The notes under the pieces: generated by a model
Seen by the model: the letters and a program-made list of their open reading frames with translations, nothing else
Databases searched by the model: none
What the model was told of the DNA's origin: nothing
Made by a program: the position numbers and the translations under genes
Assembly: GCA_002842985.1 (NCBI GenBank)
Contig: PHEQ01000001.1
Location: 1-64,000, forward strand
Origin: Alphaproteobacteria bacterium HGW-Alphaproteobacteria-1
GTDB lineage: Bacteria; Pseudomonadota; Alphaproteobacteria; Rhodobacterales; Rhodobacteraceae
DNA: 64,000 bases
Direction: 5' to 3'
Shown: one piece after another, positions 10,264-19,572 of the stretch
Numbering within the stretch: the first letter of the stretch is position 1
Layout: each line of letters begins with the position of its first letter

Positions 10264-11154
10264 ATGGCCAAGCCGCCCTTTACCCTTGTGCAACTCTCGG
10301 TGCTCGAGGCCATCGCGCGCTGTGGCGGGATCGGGGCGGCGGCGCGCGATCTGGGATTGTCGCAGCCGTCGGTTTCGAACCATCTGTCGCAGATCGAAGA
10401 GAAACTGCGCGCGCGCCTCTTTGACCGAACCGGCCACCGCCTCGAGGCGAACGCGCTTCTGATGCCGCTCTTGCCGCGCCTGCGGGCATTGTTGCAACTC
10501 TCCGACGAGGTGGCGGACGGGCTTGGCGGGCTGGCGACGCTCGATTCGGGGCGTCTGGCCATCGGCTACACCACCCATCAGTTCATCATGGACATCCTCG
10601 CCACTTTCCGTCTGCGCCATCCCGGTGTGCGGATAGAGGCGCGCTGTCACGGCTCGCATGACCTGCTCGAAGGGCTGCGCCATGGCGCGTTCGAGGCCTG
10701 CTTCGTCACCCTGCCGGAGCCGGAGCCGGATCTGGTCTGCCTTGAATTGCGCCGCGAGGACGTGGTTCTGATGGTCGGGCGCGACAGCCCCCTGGCCGCG
10801 CGCGCGCAGGTGTCCTGGGCAGAGGTGGGCACGCTCGACCTGATCCGCCGCGAAGGGGCCTCGGGCACGCGGCGGCTGTTTGATGCCTATGCCGCGCGGC
10901 AAGGCGTCTGCCTGCGCACGGCCATCGACCTTGGATCGTGGGAATCGATGCGCCTTGCCGCAGCACAGGGTGTCGGCGTTGGTATCGCCATGGCCGGCGA
11001 GATCGAGCAGGACGATCCGCGCATTGTCGCGGTGACGCTGCAAGAACCTGTGCCGCGCCTCGGGCATTACCTTGTCACCCTCACCGAGCAACGCGATATG
11101 GGCGCCGTCGCGGCCCTCTTCGAGATCGCCGGACAGCGCAAGCGCGCCGCTTGA
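10264..11154 (+). CDS. LysR family transcriptional regulator
   Basis: N-terminal HTH LSVLEAIARCGGIGAAARDLGLSQPSVSNHLSQIEEKLRARLFDR; LysR substrate-binding domain. Confidence 0.93.
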   Translation: MAKPPFTLVQLSVLEAIARCGGIGAAARDLGLSQPSVSNHLSQIEEKLRARLFDRTGHRLEANALLMPLLPRLRALLQLSDEVADGLGGLATLDSGRLAIGYTTHQFIMDILATFRLRHPGVRIEARCHGSHDLLEGLRHGAFEACFVTLPEPEPDLVCLELRREDVVLMVGRDSPLAARAQVSWAEVGTLDLIRREGASGTRRLFDAYAARQGVCLRTAIDLGSWESMRLAAAQGVGVGIAMAGEIEQDDPRIVAVTLQEPVPRLGHYLVTLTEQRDMGAVAALFEIAGQRKRAA

Positions 11155-11189
11155 TAGCCAAGCTGTAACGAACATTTGATAGTCAAATG
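11151..11189. promoter_or_regulatory. Candidate operator: repeated TTGATAGYCAA, second copy inside a perfect inverted repeat
   Basis: TTGATAGCCAA (11151-11161) and TTGATAGTCAA (11176-11186), 25 bp apart; CATTTGA-TAG-TCAAATG spans 11173-11189. Confidence 0.45.
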
Positions 11190-11288
11190 ACTAACCGTTT
11201 TTCATTTAAGCGTCACAGAATCGTGTAAAGGGATGACAGACCGACAATTAGCGGTAACATCTCGCCACCAACACCTGGAGGAAAACCG

Positions 11289-13346
11289 ATGCGTCCCAAG
11301 AAAATATCGCTGCTCGTAAGCACAACGGCGCTTGCGTTCGGCGGCACCATGGCGTTTGCCGCCTGCCCGCCCGCTACCGTGGCCGACATGCAGGGCCTTT
11401 CGCCCGCCTTCCCGCAACAGTTCGAACTGGCCGAGTTCCAGTCCGCCGCAAGCTGCACGCTCGATCTGGCCGAAAACCCGTCCATGGCCGATCTCAACGC
11501 GCGCATCACGGGCAACCCGGATCTGCCCCCGGTGGCCGCGCGCCTGCCCGAAGAGCCGCTTGTCGTCGCGCCCTACACCGCCATCGGCCAGTATGGCGGC
11601 ACATTGAGCGGGGCCTCGCGCGGCACCGAATCGGGCACCTCCGACATGCTGTCGGTGCGCCATGTGAACCTCGTGCGCTACTCCGACGATCTCAAGACCA
11701 TCGTGCCGAACGTGGCCAAAGGCTGGTCGTGGAACGCCGATTACACCCAACTGACCTTCACCCTGCGCAAGGGCCACAAATGGTCTGACGGCGCGCCCTT
11801 CACCGCGCATGACGTGGTGTTCTGGTATGACGATGTGCTCACCAATCCGGCGATCACCGAAAAGACGCCGGGCCGCTGGCTCTTCGGCGGCGAACCGGCC
11901 CGCGTCGAGGCGGTGGACGATGTCACCGTGACCTTCACCTTCCCCACGCCGCAGCCCAACCTGATCAACCGCTGGGCGATGGATTATGGCCAGACCTTCC
12001 TGCCGCGCCATTTCCTTGGCCGCTTCATGGACAAGCACAATGACGGGGCTGCCGCGCTGCGCGCCGAGCATGGCTTTGCCAGCGAAAAGGACGCGGTGGA
12101 CTTCTATTACGGCGCGTCGGACTGGAAAGACGTGCCCTCACCGCTGATGAAGGACCCGGCCAAGGCCGCGGCCCTCGGCGCCGCCGTCAAGCCGACGCTG
12201 GAAAGCCACATCGTCGTGGCCGAGGATTCGAACGGCCGCCGCCTTGTCGCCAACCCTTATTTCCACATGGTCGACACGGCGGGCAACCAGTTGCCCTATA
12301 TCTCGGAGATACGCGAGGAATATGTCCCCGAGCGCGACGTGGTGAACCTCAAGGTGATGAACGGCGATATCTCCTGGAAGCAGCAGGCCATCGAGCTCAA
12401 CGACTTTCCGCTCCTGAAAGAGAACGAGGCCAAGGGCAACTATACCGTCAGCCTTGCGCCGACCCTGGGCGAGACGGTCTATTATTCCTTCGCGCGCAAC
12501 CACAAGGACCCGGTTCTGCGCGACATCTTCAACGATCCGCGCTTTTCGCAGGCCATGTCGATGGGCCTCGACCGCGAGGAAATCCGCGAGATCGTCTATC
12601 TCGGACAGGGCACGCCCGCACAGGCCATCCCGGTCGAGGCGCGCACCGTCGATTTCGTGCCCGACTATGCGCTCACGCAGTTCCTCGAGCATGACGTGGC
12701 GGCGGCCAACGCGCTTCTCGACGAGATGGGCCTTGCCCGCGACGGCAGCGGCAAGCGGCAGCGCCCCGACGGCAAGCCGCTGGCCATCCGCATCCTGTTC
12801 GCCAGCCAGGGCAGCCCGGTGCAGTTGCACGAGCTGACCCGCGGCATGTGGGAAGAGCTGGGCCTCACCGTCGACCTGCGCGAGGTGACATCGGACGAAT
12901 ATCGCGCCAGCGCCAATGCCAACGACGTGGACGTGTTCATCTGGAAGAATGACGGCATCTCGGGTCCGTTCATCGCGCAGGACGCCACCATGCTGGTGCC
13001 GCCCTTCGGCGATTTCTTCAACCCCGGCGGCGGGTTTGAGTGGGCCAAGTGGCACCAGACGAACGGTGCCGAAGGGATCGAGCCGCCCGCCGACATCCAG
13101 AAGCTTTGGGATCTCTCCGAACAGTTCCTGTCGGTGCCGCTCGGCACGCCCGACTCGAGCAAGCTCGGCGAGGAGATCGTGCGCATCCATGCCGACCAGA
13201 TGCTCAAGATCGGCGTCGTGGCGGAAATCCCGTCGCCTTATGTGCATCACAACAGCGTGCAGAACGTGCAGCCGCTCACGTCCAAGACCTATGACTATTA
13301 CTGGACCTATCCCTACCGTCCGCAGCAGTGGTTCATCGCCAACTGA
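11289..13346 (+). CDS. ABC transporter substrate-binding protein, peptide/SBP family 5
   Basis: Signal peptide, then LRKGHKWSDGAPFTAHDVVFWYDDVLTNP typical of DppA/OppA-type proteins. Confidence 0.93.
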   Translation: MRPKKISLLVSTTALAFGGTMAFAACPPATVADMQGLSPAFPQQFELAEFQSAASCTLDLAENPSMADLNARITGNPDLPPVAARLPEEPLVVAPYTAIGQYGGTLSGASRGTESGTSDMLSVRHVNLVRYSDDLKTIVPNVAKGWSWNADYTQLTFTLRKGHKWSDGAPFTAHDVVFWYDDVLTNPAITEKTPGRWLFGGEPARVEAVDDVTVTFTFPTPQPNLINRWAMDYGQTFLPRHFLGRFMDKHNDGAAALRAEHGFASEKDAVDFYYGASDWKDVPSPLMKDPAKAAALGAAVKPTLESHIVVAEDSNGRRLVANPYFHMVDTAGNQLPYISEIREEYVPERDVVNLKVMNGDISWKQQAIELNDFPLLKENEAKGNYTVSLAPTLGETVYYSFARNHKDPVLRDIFNDPRFSQAMSMGLDREEIREIVYLGQGTPAQAIPVEARTVDFVPDYALTQFLEHDVAAANALLDEMGLARDGSGKRQRPDGKPLAIRILFASQGSPVQLHELTRGMWEELGLTVDLREVTSDEYRASANANDVDVFIWKNDGISGPFIAQDATMLVPPFGDFFNPGGGFEWAKWHQTNGAEGIEPPADIQKLWDLSEQFLSVPLGTPDSSKLGEEIVRIHADQMLKIGVVAEIPSPYVHHNSVQNVQPLTSKTYDYYWTYPYRPQQWFIAN

Positions 13347-13359
13347 GGACTGAGCGCCG

Positions 13360-13386
13360 CCCGCCCCGGTATTGTGCCGGGGCGGG
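13360..13386 (+). other. Perfect GC-rich intercistronic hairpin
   Basis: CCCGCCCCGG-TATTGTG-CCGGGGCGGG between the SBP and permease genes; no following T-run. Confidence 0.8.
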
Positions 13387-13407
13387 TGCCGCCTGTGGGG
13401 GATACAG

Positions 13408-14400
13408 ATGGCCCGTTTCCTGATTGACCGGCTATTCGGCATGGTCGTGACGCTGTTTCTCGTCTCGATCATGGTCTTCGTGATCATGGAACTGCCGCCG
13501 GGCGACTATGCCGAGCGCTACGCCTTTCGCAAATATTCCGGCACCGGCGTCACCATGACCGAAACCGATGTGCAGGCGATCCGGGTCGAGCTTGGCCTCG
13601 ATGCGCCCGCCATCACCCGCTATCTCGACTGGATCGGCGGTATCGTGCTGCGCGGCGATTTCGGGCCCGCCTATGCCTTTGACACCTCCGTCAACAACAT
13701 CATCAGCGGCAAGGTCTGGCTGACGCTGGGGCTGCTTTTTGCCACGCTGATCGTGACCTATCTGGTCTCGATCCCGGTGGGCATATACGCCGCCGTGCGC
13801 CGGGGCGGGTTCGCCGATTACGGGCTGACGGTGTTCTCGTATCTCGGCCTTGCCCTGCCGAATTTCCTTCTGGCGCTGGTCATGCTCTATTTTGCGAATC
13901 GCTGGTTCGGGGCCTCGATCGGCGGGCTGTTCAGCGCGCCCTATGCCGATGCGCCCTGGTCGGCGGCAAAATTCTGGGATCTGGTGAAGCATCTGTGGCT
14001 GCCCGCCGCCGTGCTGGCCTGGTCGGCCATGGCCTATCAGATCCAGACCGTGCGCGCGACGATGTCGGACGAATTGGGCAAGCTCTCGGTCATCGCCGCG
14101 CGCGCGCGAGGCGTGCCCGAGGGGCGGCTTTTGCTCAAATATCCCGCGCGACTGGCGATCAACCCGGTGGTCTCGACCATCGGGTTCGACGTCAACCGGA
14201 TATTCTCGGAACTGCCCATCGTGGCGGTGGTGCTGGGGTTGACCGAACTGGGGGATCTGTTGCTGAAATCCTATCTCGATCTCGACATGAACGTGGCGGG
14301 TGCGATCCTTCTGCTGCTCACGGTGGTGATCGTGGTGATGAATTTCGTCTCGGACCTGCTGCTCGCGTGGCTCGACCCGCGTATCCGGCTGGGAGGCTGA
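13408..14400 (+). CDS. ABC transporter permease, DppB-like
   Basis: MARFLIDRLFGMVVTLFLVSIMVFVIMELPPGDYAERYA; EAA-loop-like region RARGVPEGRLLLKYPARLAINPVVSTIG. Confidence 0.93.
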   Translation: MARFLIDRLFGMVVTLFLVSIMVFVIMELPPGDYAERYAFRKYSGTGVTMTETDVQAIRVELGLDAPAITRYLDWIGGIVLRGDFGPAYAFDTSVNNIISGKVWLTLGLLFATLIVTYLVSIPVGIYAAVRRGGFADYGLTVFSYLGLALPNFLLALVMLYFANRWFGASIGGLFSAPYADAPWSAAKFWDLVKHLWLPAAVLAWSAMAYQIQTVRATMSDELGKLSVIAARARGVPEGRLLLKYPARLAINPVVSTIGFDVNRIFSELPIVAVVLGLTELGDLLLKSYLDLDMNVAGAILLLLTVVIVVMNFVSDLLLAWLDPRIRLGG

Positions 14401-14401
14401 C

Positions 14402-15553
14402 ATGACCGACACTCCCCAGACCCGCCCCGAAACCGCCGCCGAACGGCGCGAGCGCCGCCAGCGCGAACGTTATTATTCGGCCAGCCAATGGACGTTGATC
14501 TGGTGGCGCTTTCGCCGTCACCGCGCGGCCATGGCCGCCGCTTGCGTGCTCGGCCTGATGGTGTTTCTCGGCCTCTTCGCCGAGTTTTTCGCGCCCTACG
14601 GCACCACCGAGCGCAACCGCGACTACCTGTCCGGGCCGCCGCAAATCCCGAAATTCTGCGACGATAACGGCTGTAGCCTGCGCCCCTTCGTCCACGGCAC
14701 ACGGACCGAGCGCGACCCCGTCACGCTGCGCGCCGTGGCCATGCCAGACCCCGAGACCCGGCGTCATGTGCATTTCTTCGTCGAGGGTCAGCCCGCGCGC
14801 CTGCTGGGCGTGATCCCGATCGAAACCCGGCTTTTCGGGCTCCAGGACGGCGCGCGCCTGCACCTCTGGGGCACCGACCAGATGGGGCGCGACGTGTTCT
14901 CGCGCACACTCTATGCCACGCGCACCTCGCTCTCCATCGGGGTGGCGGGGGTGCTCATTTCCTTCGTGCTGGCACTCGTGATCGGGGGGGCGGCGGGCTA
15001 TTTCGGCGGCATGGTCGATAATGTGATCCAGCGCATGACAGAGGTGGTGCGCGTGATCCCCGTGATCCCGCTTTACATGGGGCTGGCCGCTGCCATGCCC
15101 AAGGACTGGTCCTCGACGCAGGTCTATTTCGCCATGACCATCATCCTCGGCCTCTTCGGCTGGCCGACGCTGGCGCGGCGCATCCGAAGCCAGCTTTTGT
15201 CGATCCGGGGCGAGGATTACGTTCTGGCCGCCGAACTGGCCGGCGCGCGCCCGGCCCGCGTGATCGCCACCCACATGCTGCCGTCGTTTACCAGCTTCAT
15301 CATTGTCGATCTGGTGATCTCGTTTCCCTACATGATCCTGTCGGAAACCGCGCTCAGTTTCGTCGGCCTCGGGCTACGCCCGCCGTCGGTGTCCTGGGGG
15401 GTGATGTTGCAACAGGCGCAATCGGTGCAGGCGATCGAGCAGGCGCCGTGGCTCTTCATCCCGGCGGTCTTCGTGGTGCTGGCGGTGTTGGCGTTTACCG
15501 TTCTGGGCGACGGGCTGCGCGACGCGGCCGATCCCTATTCGGAGGCGCGCTGA
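14402..15553 (+). CDS. ABC transporter permease, DppC-like
   Basis: LWGTDQMGRDVFSRTLYATRTSLSIGVAGVLISFVLALVIGGAAGYFGG; LSETALSFVGLGLRPPSVSWGVMLQQAQ. Confidence 0.95.
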   Translation: MTDTPQTRPETAAERRERRQRERYYSASQWTLIWWRFRRHRAAMAAACVLGLMVFLGLFAEFFAPYGTTERNRDYLSGPPQIPKFCDDNGCSLRPFVHGTRTERDPVTLRAVAMPDPETRRHVHFFVEGQPARLLGVIPIETRLFGLQDGARLHLWGTDQMGRDVFSRTLYATRTSLSIGVAGVLISFVLALVIGGAAGYFGGMVDNVIQRMTEVVRVIPVIPLYMGLAAAMPKDWSSTQVYFAMTIILGLFGWPTLARRIRSQLLSIRGEDYVLAAELAGARPARVIATHMLPSFTSFIIVDLVISFPYMILSETALSFVGLGLRPPSVSWGVMLQQAQSVQAIEQAPWLFIPAVFVVLAVLAFTVLGDGLRDAADPYSEAR

Positions 15554-16548
15554 TGCTGACGGTCGAAAACCTCACGATCAGCTTTCGCACCGACGAGGGG
15601 CGCGTCACCCCGGTGCAGGACGTGGGATTTTCCCTGGCCGAGGGGCGCACCCTCGGCATCGTCGGCGAGAGCGGCTCGGGCAAATCGGTCTCGACCAAGG
15701 CCCTTATGAGGCTCCTGCCCGGCAATGCCGAAATCGGCGCGCAGGCGCGGATGCGCTACACCGCCAAATCCGGTGAGGAAATCGCCATCGAGGCATTGAA
15801 GCCCAATGCGCGCGCGCTGCGTCACCTGCGCGGCGGCGAGATCGGCATGATCTTTCAGGAACCGATGGCCAGCTTTTCGCCCGTTTACACCATCGGCAAT
15901 CAGATCATGGAGACGATCCGTCTGCATCGCGGCCTCAAGGGTCAGGCCGCGCGCGATCTGGCGGTGGAAATGCTGACCAAGGTCGGCATATCCAACCCCG
16001 ATGCCCGCGTCGATCAATACCCGCACGAACTTTCTGGCGGGATGCGGCAGCGGGCGATGATCGCGCTTGCGCTTTCCGCCGGGCCGCGCCTGCTGATCGC
16101 GGATGAGCCGACGACAGCGCTAGACGTGACCATTCAGGCGCAGGTGCTCGACCTCATGCGCGACCTGCAACGCGATCTGGCGATGGGGATGATCTTCATC
16201 ACCCATGATCTCGGTGTGATCGCCCATATCGCCGATGACGTGGCGGTGATGTATCTGGGCACCATCGTCGAGACGGGCACGGCGCGCGAGGTGCTGAAAT
16301 CGCCCGCCCATCCCTATACGCGAGGGCTGATCAAGGCGATTCCACGCGCCGACAGGCTCGATGCGCGGCTCGAGGCGGTGCCGGGAGACATCCCCTCGCC
16401 CTCGGCGCGGCCCTCGGGCTGTCCGTTTCACCCGCGCTGCGCCGAGGCCATCGCGGGGCTGTGCGACCGCGCGACCCCGCCCGAGGTCACGCTTGGCGTG
16501 GGCCGCCGCGTGCGCTGTCATCTGCATGAGACGAGGGCCGTGGCATGA
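15553..16548 (+). CDS. ABC transporter ATP-binding protein, DppD-like
   Basis: Walker [24 protein letters not shown]; oligopeptide-type C-terminus [12 protein letters not shown]. Confidence 0.95.
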   Translation: MLTVENLTISFRTDEGRVTPVQDVGFSLAEGRTLGIVGESGSGKSVSTKALMRLLPGNAEIGAQARMRYTAKSGEEIAIEALKPNARALRHLRGGEIGMIFQEPMASFSPVYTIGNQIMETIRLHRGLKGQAARDLAVEMLTKVGISNPDARVDQYPHELSGGMRQRAMIALALSAGPRLLIADEPTTALDVTIQAQVLDLMRDLQRDLAMGMIFITHDLGVIAHIADDVAVMYLGTIVETGTAREVLKSPAHPYTRGLIKAIPRADRLDARLEAVPGDIPSPSARPSGCPFHPRCAEAIAGLCDRATPPEVTLGVGRRVRCHLHETRAVA

Positions 16549-17606
16549 TCCCCGACAACAGCCCGCTCCTTGAAATCCGCGATCTGGAAGTAAGCTTCGA
16601 TCTGGGCAAGCGCGGGTTCTTTTCCGGCACGCGCAAGCAGCTCAAGGCCGTGGACGGCGTGAGCTTCGACATCCGCCGGGGCGAGACGGTGGGTCTTGTC
16701 GGCGAGAGCGGCTCGGGCAAGACCACGGTGGGCCGCGCCATCCTGCGGGTGATCGCGCCCTCGGGCGGTCAGGTGCTGCTTCATGGCGAGGGCGCGCCGC
16801 TAGACCTTGTGCCGCTTGGGCGCAAGGCACTGCGCCCCTTGCGCCCGCGCATGAGCCTTGTCTTTCAGGATCCCTATTCCAGCCTCAATCCCCGCATGAC
16901 CGTACGCGACATCATCGCCGAGCCGCTGGTCGTGGGCGGCCAGTTGCGCGACCGCGACGCAATCGACGCCCGTGTGCGCGAGATCGCCGCGCGCTGCAAG
17001 CTCGACCTCGAGCATCTGCGCCGCTTTCCGCATGCCTTTTCCGGCGGTCAGCGACAGCGCATCTGCATCGCCCGCGCCCTCGTGGCGCGCCCCGATTTCG
17101 TCGTTTGCGACGAGAGCGTGTCGGCGCTCGATGTCTCGATTCAGGCCGAGATCATCAACCTTCTCCGAGATTTGCAGGAGGAAACCGGCACATCCTTCCT
17201 GTTCATCGCCCATGATCTGAACGTGGTGGCGCGCATCAGCCACCGGGTTGCCGTAATCTACGTGGGCCGCTTCGCAGAATATGCGCCCACCGAGAGCCTC
17301 TTTTTCCACCCGCGTCATCCCTATACCCACGCGCTGCTGTCGGCCGTGCCCGAGCCTGACCCCGACCTGCCCTTCACGCCCGAGCGTCTTGTGGGCGAGA
17401 TCCCCAATCCCGCCGACGCGCCGCCCGGCTGCCGGTTTCACACCCGCTGCCCCTTTGCCCAGAAACGTTGCAAGACCGATGTGCCTGTCTGGCGCGAACT
17501 GGCCTCAGATCATTTCGTCGCCTGTCACTATGCCGAAGAATTCGATTTCCGTAGATCAAGGGAACCGGCTGGCACGACGCCCGCAAAGGAAAGAGAAATA
17601 CCGTGA
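16545..17606 (+). CDS. ABC transporter ATP-binding protein, DppF-like
   Basis: [52 protein letters not shown] overlap with the upstream gene. Confidence 0.95.
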   Translation: MIPDNSPLLEIRDLEVSFDLGKRGFFSGTRKQLKAVDGVSFDIRRGETVGLVGESGSGKTTVGRAILRVIAPSGGQVLLHGEGAPLDLVPLGRKALRPLRPRMSLVFQDPYSSLNPRMTVRDIIAEPLVVGGQLRDRDAIDARVREIAARCKLDLEHLRRFPHAFSGGQRQRICIARALVARPDFVVCDESVSALDVSIQAEIINLLRDLQEETGTSFLFIAHDLNVVARISHRVAVIYVGRFAEYAPTESLFFHPRHPYTHALLSAVPEPDPDLPFTPERLVGEIPNPADAPPGCRFHTRCPFAQKRCKTDVPVWRELASDHFVACHYAEEFDFRRSREPAGTTPAKEREIP

Positions 17607-18790
17607 CCACACCCGAGATCGAGCCGCCGCGCGGCGGCGAGCCGTGGCTTCTGACACCGGGGCCGCTTTCCACCTCCTACAGCGTCAAGGCGGCCATGCT
17701 GCGCGATCTGGGCAGTTGGGACGGCGATTTCCGCGCCATGACGGCACGGCTGCGCGCAAATCTTGTGGCACTTTTGGGACCGGGCGGCGAAGATTTCACC
17801 TGCGTGCCGATGCAGGGCTCGGGCTCCTTCGTGGTCGAGGCGATGCTGGGCACGCTTGTGCCCCGCGACGCAAAGGCTCTGGTGCTGGCAAACGGTGCCT
17901 ATGGCCTGCGCGCGGCGGCGGCACTGCGCCAGATGGGCCGCGCGGTCGAGGTGCTCGACAAGGGTGACTACCTGCCGCCGCGCGGGGATGAGGTGGCCGC
18001 GATTCTCGCTCGCGATCCCGCCATCACCCATGTGGTCGCCATCCATTGCGAGACCTCGAGCGGCATTCTCAACCCGCTGGCCGAGATCGCCCGCGCCGTC
18101 GCCGCAGCGGGCCGTCGGTTGCTGGTGGATTCCATGTCCGCCTTCGGCGCGGTGGCCTTGCCCGAGGGCCTGCCGTTCGATGCGTTGGTCAGCTCGGCCA
18201 ACAAATGCATCGAGGGCGTGCCCGGTTTCGGCTTTGCGCTGGTGCGCCGCGCGGTGCTGGAGGCAGCAAAGGACAATGCGCATTCGCTGGCACTTGATCT
18301 CTACGCCCAATGGGCCGAGTTCGAACGCTCGGGCCAATGGCGCTACACGCCGCCAACCCATACGGTCGCGGCCTTCCTTCAGGCGCTGGACGAACACAGC
18401 GCGGAGGGCGGCGTGGCGGCGCGCGGCGCGCGCTATGCGGCCAACCGCGATGCGCTGGTGTCGGGGATGCGGGGGCTTGGATTCGAGACGCTGCTTGCTG
18501 ACCGCTGGCTCTCACCGATCATCACGACCTTCTTCTGCCCCGCCGATCCGGCCTTTGTATTTGCCGGTTTCTACGACCGGATGAAGGCGCGCGGCTTCAT
18601 CCTCTATCCCGGCAAGCTGACGGTGGTTGACAGTTTCCGCATGGGTCATATCGGGCGGTTCGACGCAAACGTGATGCAAGGCGCGGTGACGGCGGTCGGC
18701 GCTGTTCTCAAGGAAATGGGCGTGACCTCCGCTGCACCGCCCGAGGCGGCGCAGGCGGAAAAACGACGCGCGGAAAGGGAAATGGCATGA
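17603..18790 (+). CDS. phnW: 2-aminoethylphosphonate-pyruvate transaminase
   Basis: LLTPGPLSTSYSVKAAMLRDLGSWDGDF; VDSMSAFGAVAL...SSANKCIEGVPGFGFALVRR; GTG start overlapping the upstream stop. Confidence 0.95.
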   Translation: MTTPEIEPPRGGEPWLLTPGPLSTSYSVKAAMLRDLGSWDGDFRAMTARLRANLVALLGPGGEDFTCVPMQGSGSFVVEAMLGTLVPRDAKALVLANGAYGLRAAAALRQMGRAVEVLDKGDYLPPRGDEVAAILARDPAITHVVAIHCETSSGILNPLAEIARAVAAAGRRLLVDSMSAFGAVALPEGLPFDALVSSANKCIEGVPGFGFALVRRAVLEAAKDNAHSLALDLYAQWAEFERSGQWRYTPPTHTVAAFLQALDEHSAEGGVAARGARYAANRDALVSGMRGLGFETLLADRWLSPIITTFFCPADPAFVFAGFYDRMKARGFILYPGKLTVVDSFRMGHIGRFDANVMQGAVTAVGAVLKEMGVTSAAPPEAAQAEKRRAEREMA

Positions 18791-19572
18791 GCAAATTCGA
18801 CGCGGTGATTTTCGACTGGGCGGGCACGCTGATAGATTTCGGCTCTTTCGCGCCGATGGGGGCCTTTGTCGAGGCTTTTGCCCATTTCGGCGTGAGCGTC
18901 AGCATCGCGGATGCGCGCGGGCCGATGGGTGCCCCCAAGCGCGACCATATCCGCGCCATGATCGCCTTGCCGCATGTGGCCGAGGGCTGGCGCGCGGCGC
19001 AAGGCGCTGCCCCCGACGAGGCCGCGATTGACCGCATCTACGAGGTTTTCGTGCCGATGAACGAAGAGGTGGTCGCGCGCTACGCGACCCTTGTTCCCGG
19101 CGCGGCGGACACGCTCGCCTGGCTCTCGGCACAGGGCATCCGCATGGGCACCACCACGGGCTATGTGCGCTCGATCATGGCGCGGGTGCTGCCGGTGGTG
19201 GCCGAGCAGGGATTTCAGCCGGAGGTGTGCATCTGCGCCGATGATGTGCCCAAGGGGCGACCGGGCCCGTGGCAGATGTATCGAGTCTTTGCCGACATGA
19301 CGCTCCTGCCCGGCCCGCAGATCGTCAAGGTCGATGACACGCCGCCGGGCATCAGCGAGGGGCGCGCGACCGGCTGCACCGTGGTGGGCGTGGCGCTCTC
19401 GGGCAATATCGCCGGACGCACGCCAGAAGAGCTTGCGGCGCTCTCGGAGGCCGAGCGCGACACGATCCGCGCGCAGGCAGGCGCGGAATTGCGCGCCGCC
19501 GGGGCCGATCACGTGATCGATTCCATCGCCGATCTGCCCGCGCTTCTCACGCGGCTCGACGCGGAGGGGTGA
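18787..19572 (+). CDS. phnX: Phosphonoacetaldehyde hydrolase (phosphonatase)
   Basis: FDAVIFDWAGTLIDFGSFAPMGAFVEAF; GAPKRDHIRAM; GTTTGYVRSIM; VKVDDTPPGISEGRATGCTVVGVALSGN. Confidence 0.96.
   Translation: MSKFDAVIFDWAGTLIDFGSFAPMGAFVEAFAHFGVSVSIADARGPMGAPKRDHIRAMIALPHVAEGWRAAQGAAPDEAAIDRIYEVFVPMNEEVVARYATLVPGAADTLAWLSAQGIRMGTTTGYVRSIMARVLPVVAEQGFQPEVCICADDVPKGRPGPWQMYRVFADMTLLPGPQIVKVDDTPPGISEGRATGCTVVGVALSGNIAGRTPEELAALSEAERDTIRAQAGAELRAAGADHVIDSIADLPALLTRLDAEG

Noticed and set aside
8093-10462. 789-aa ORF on the + strand
   Set aside because: Antisense to YeeE and rhodanese, whose families are recognisable; shadow ORF.
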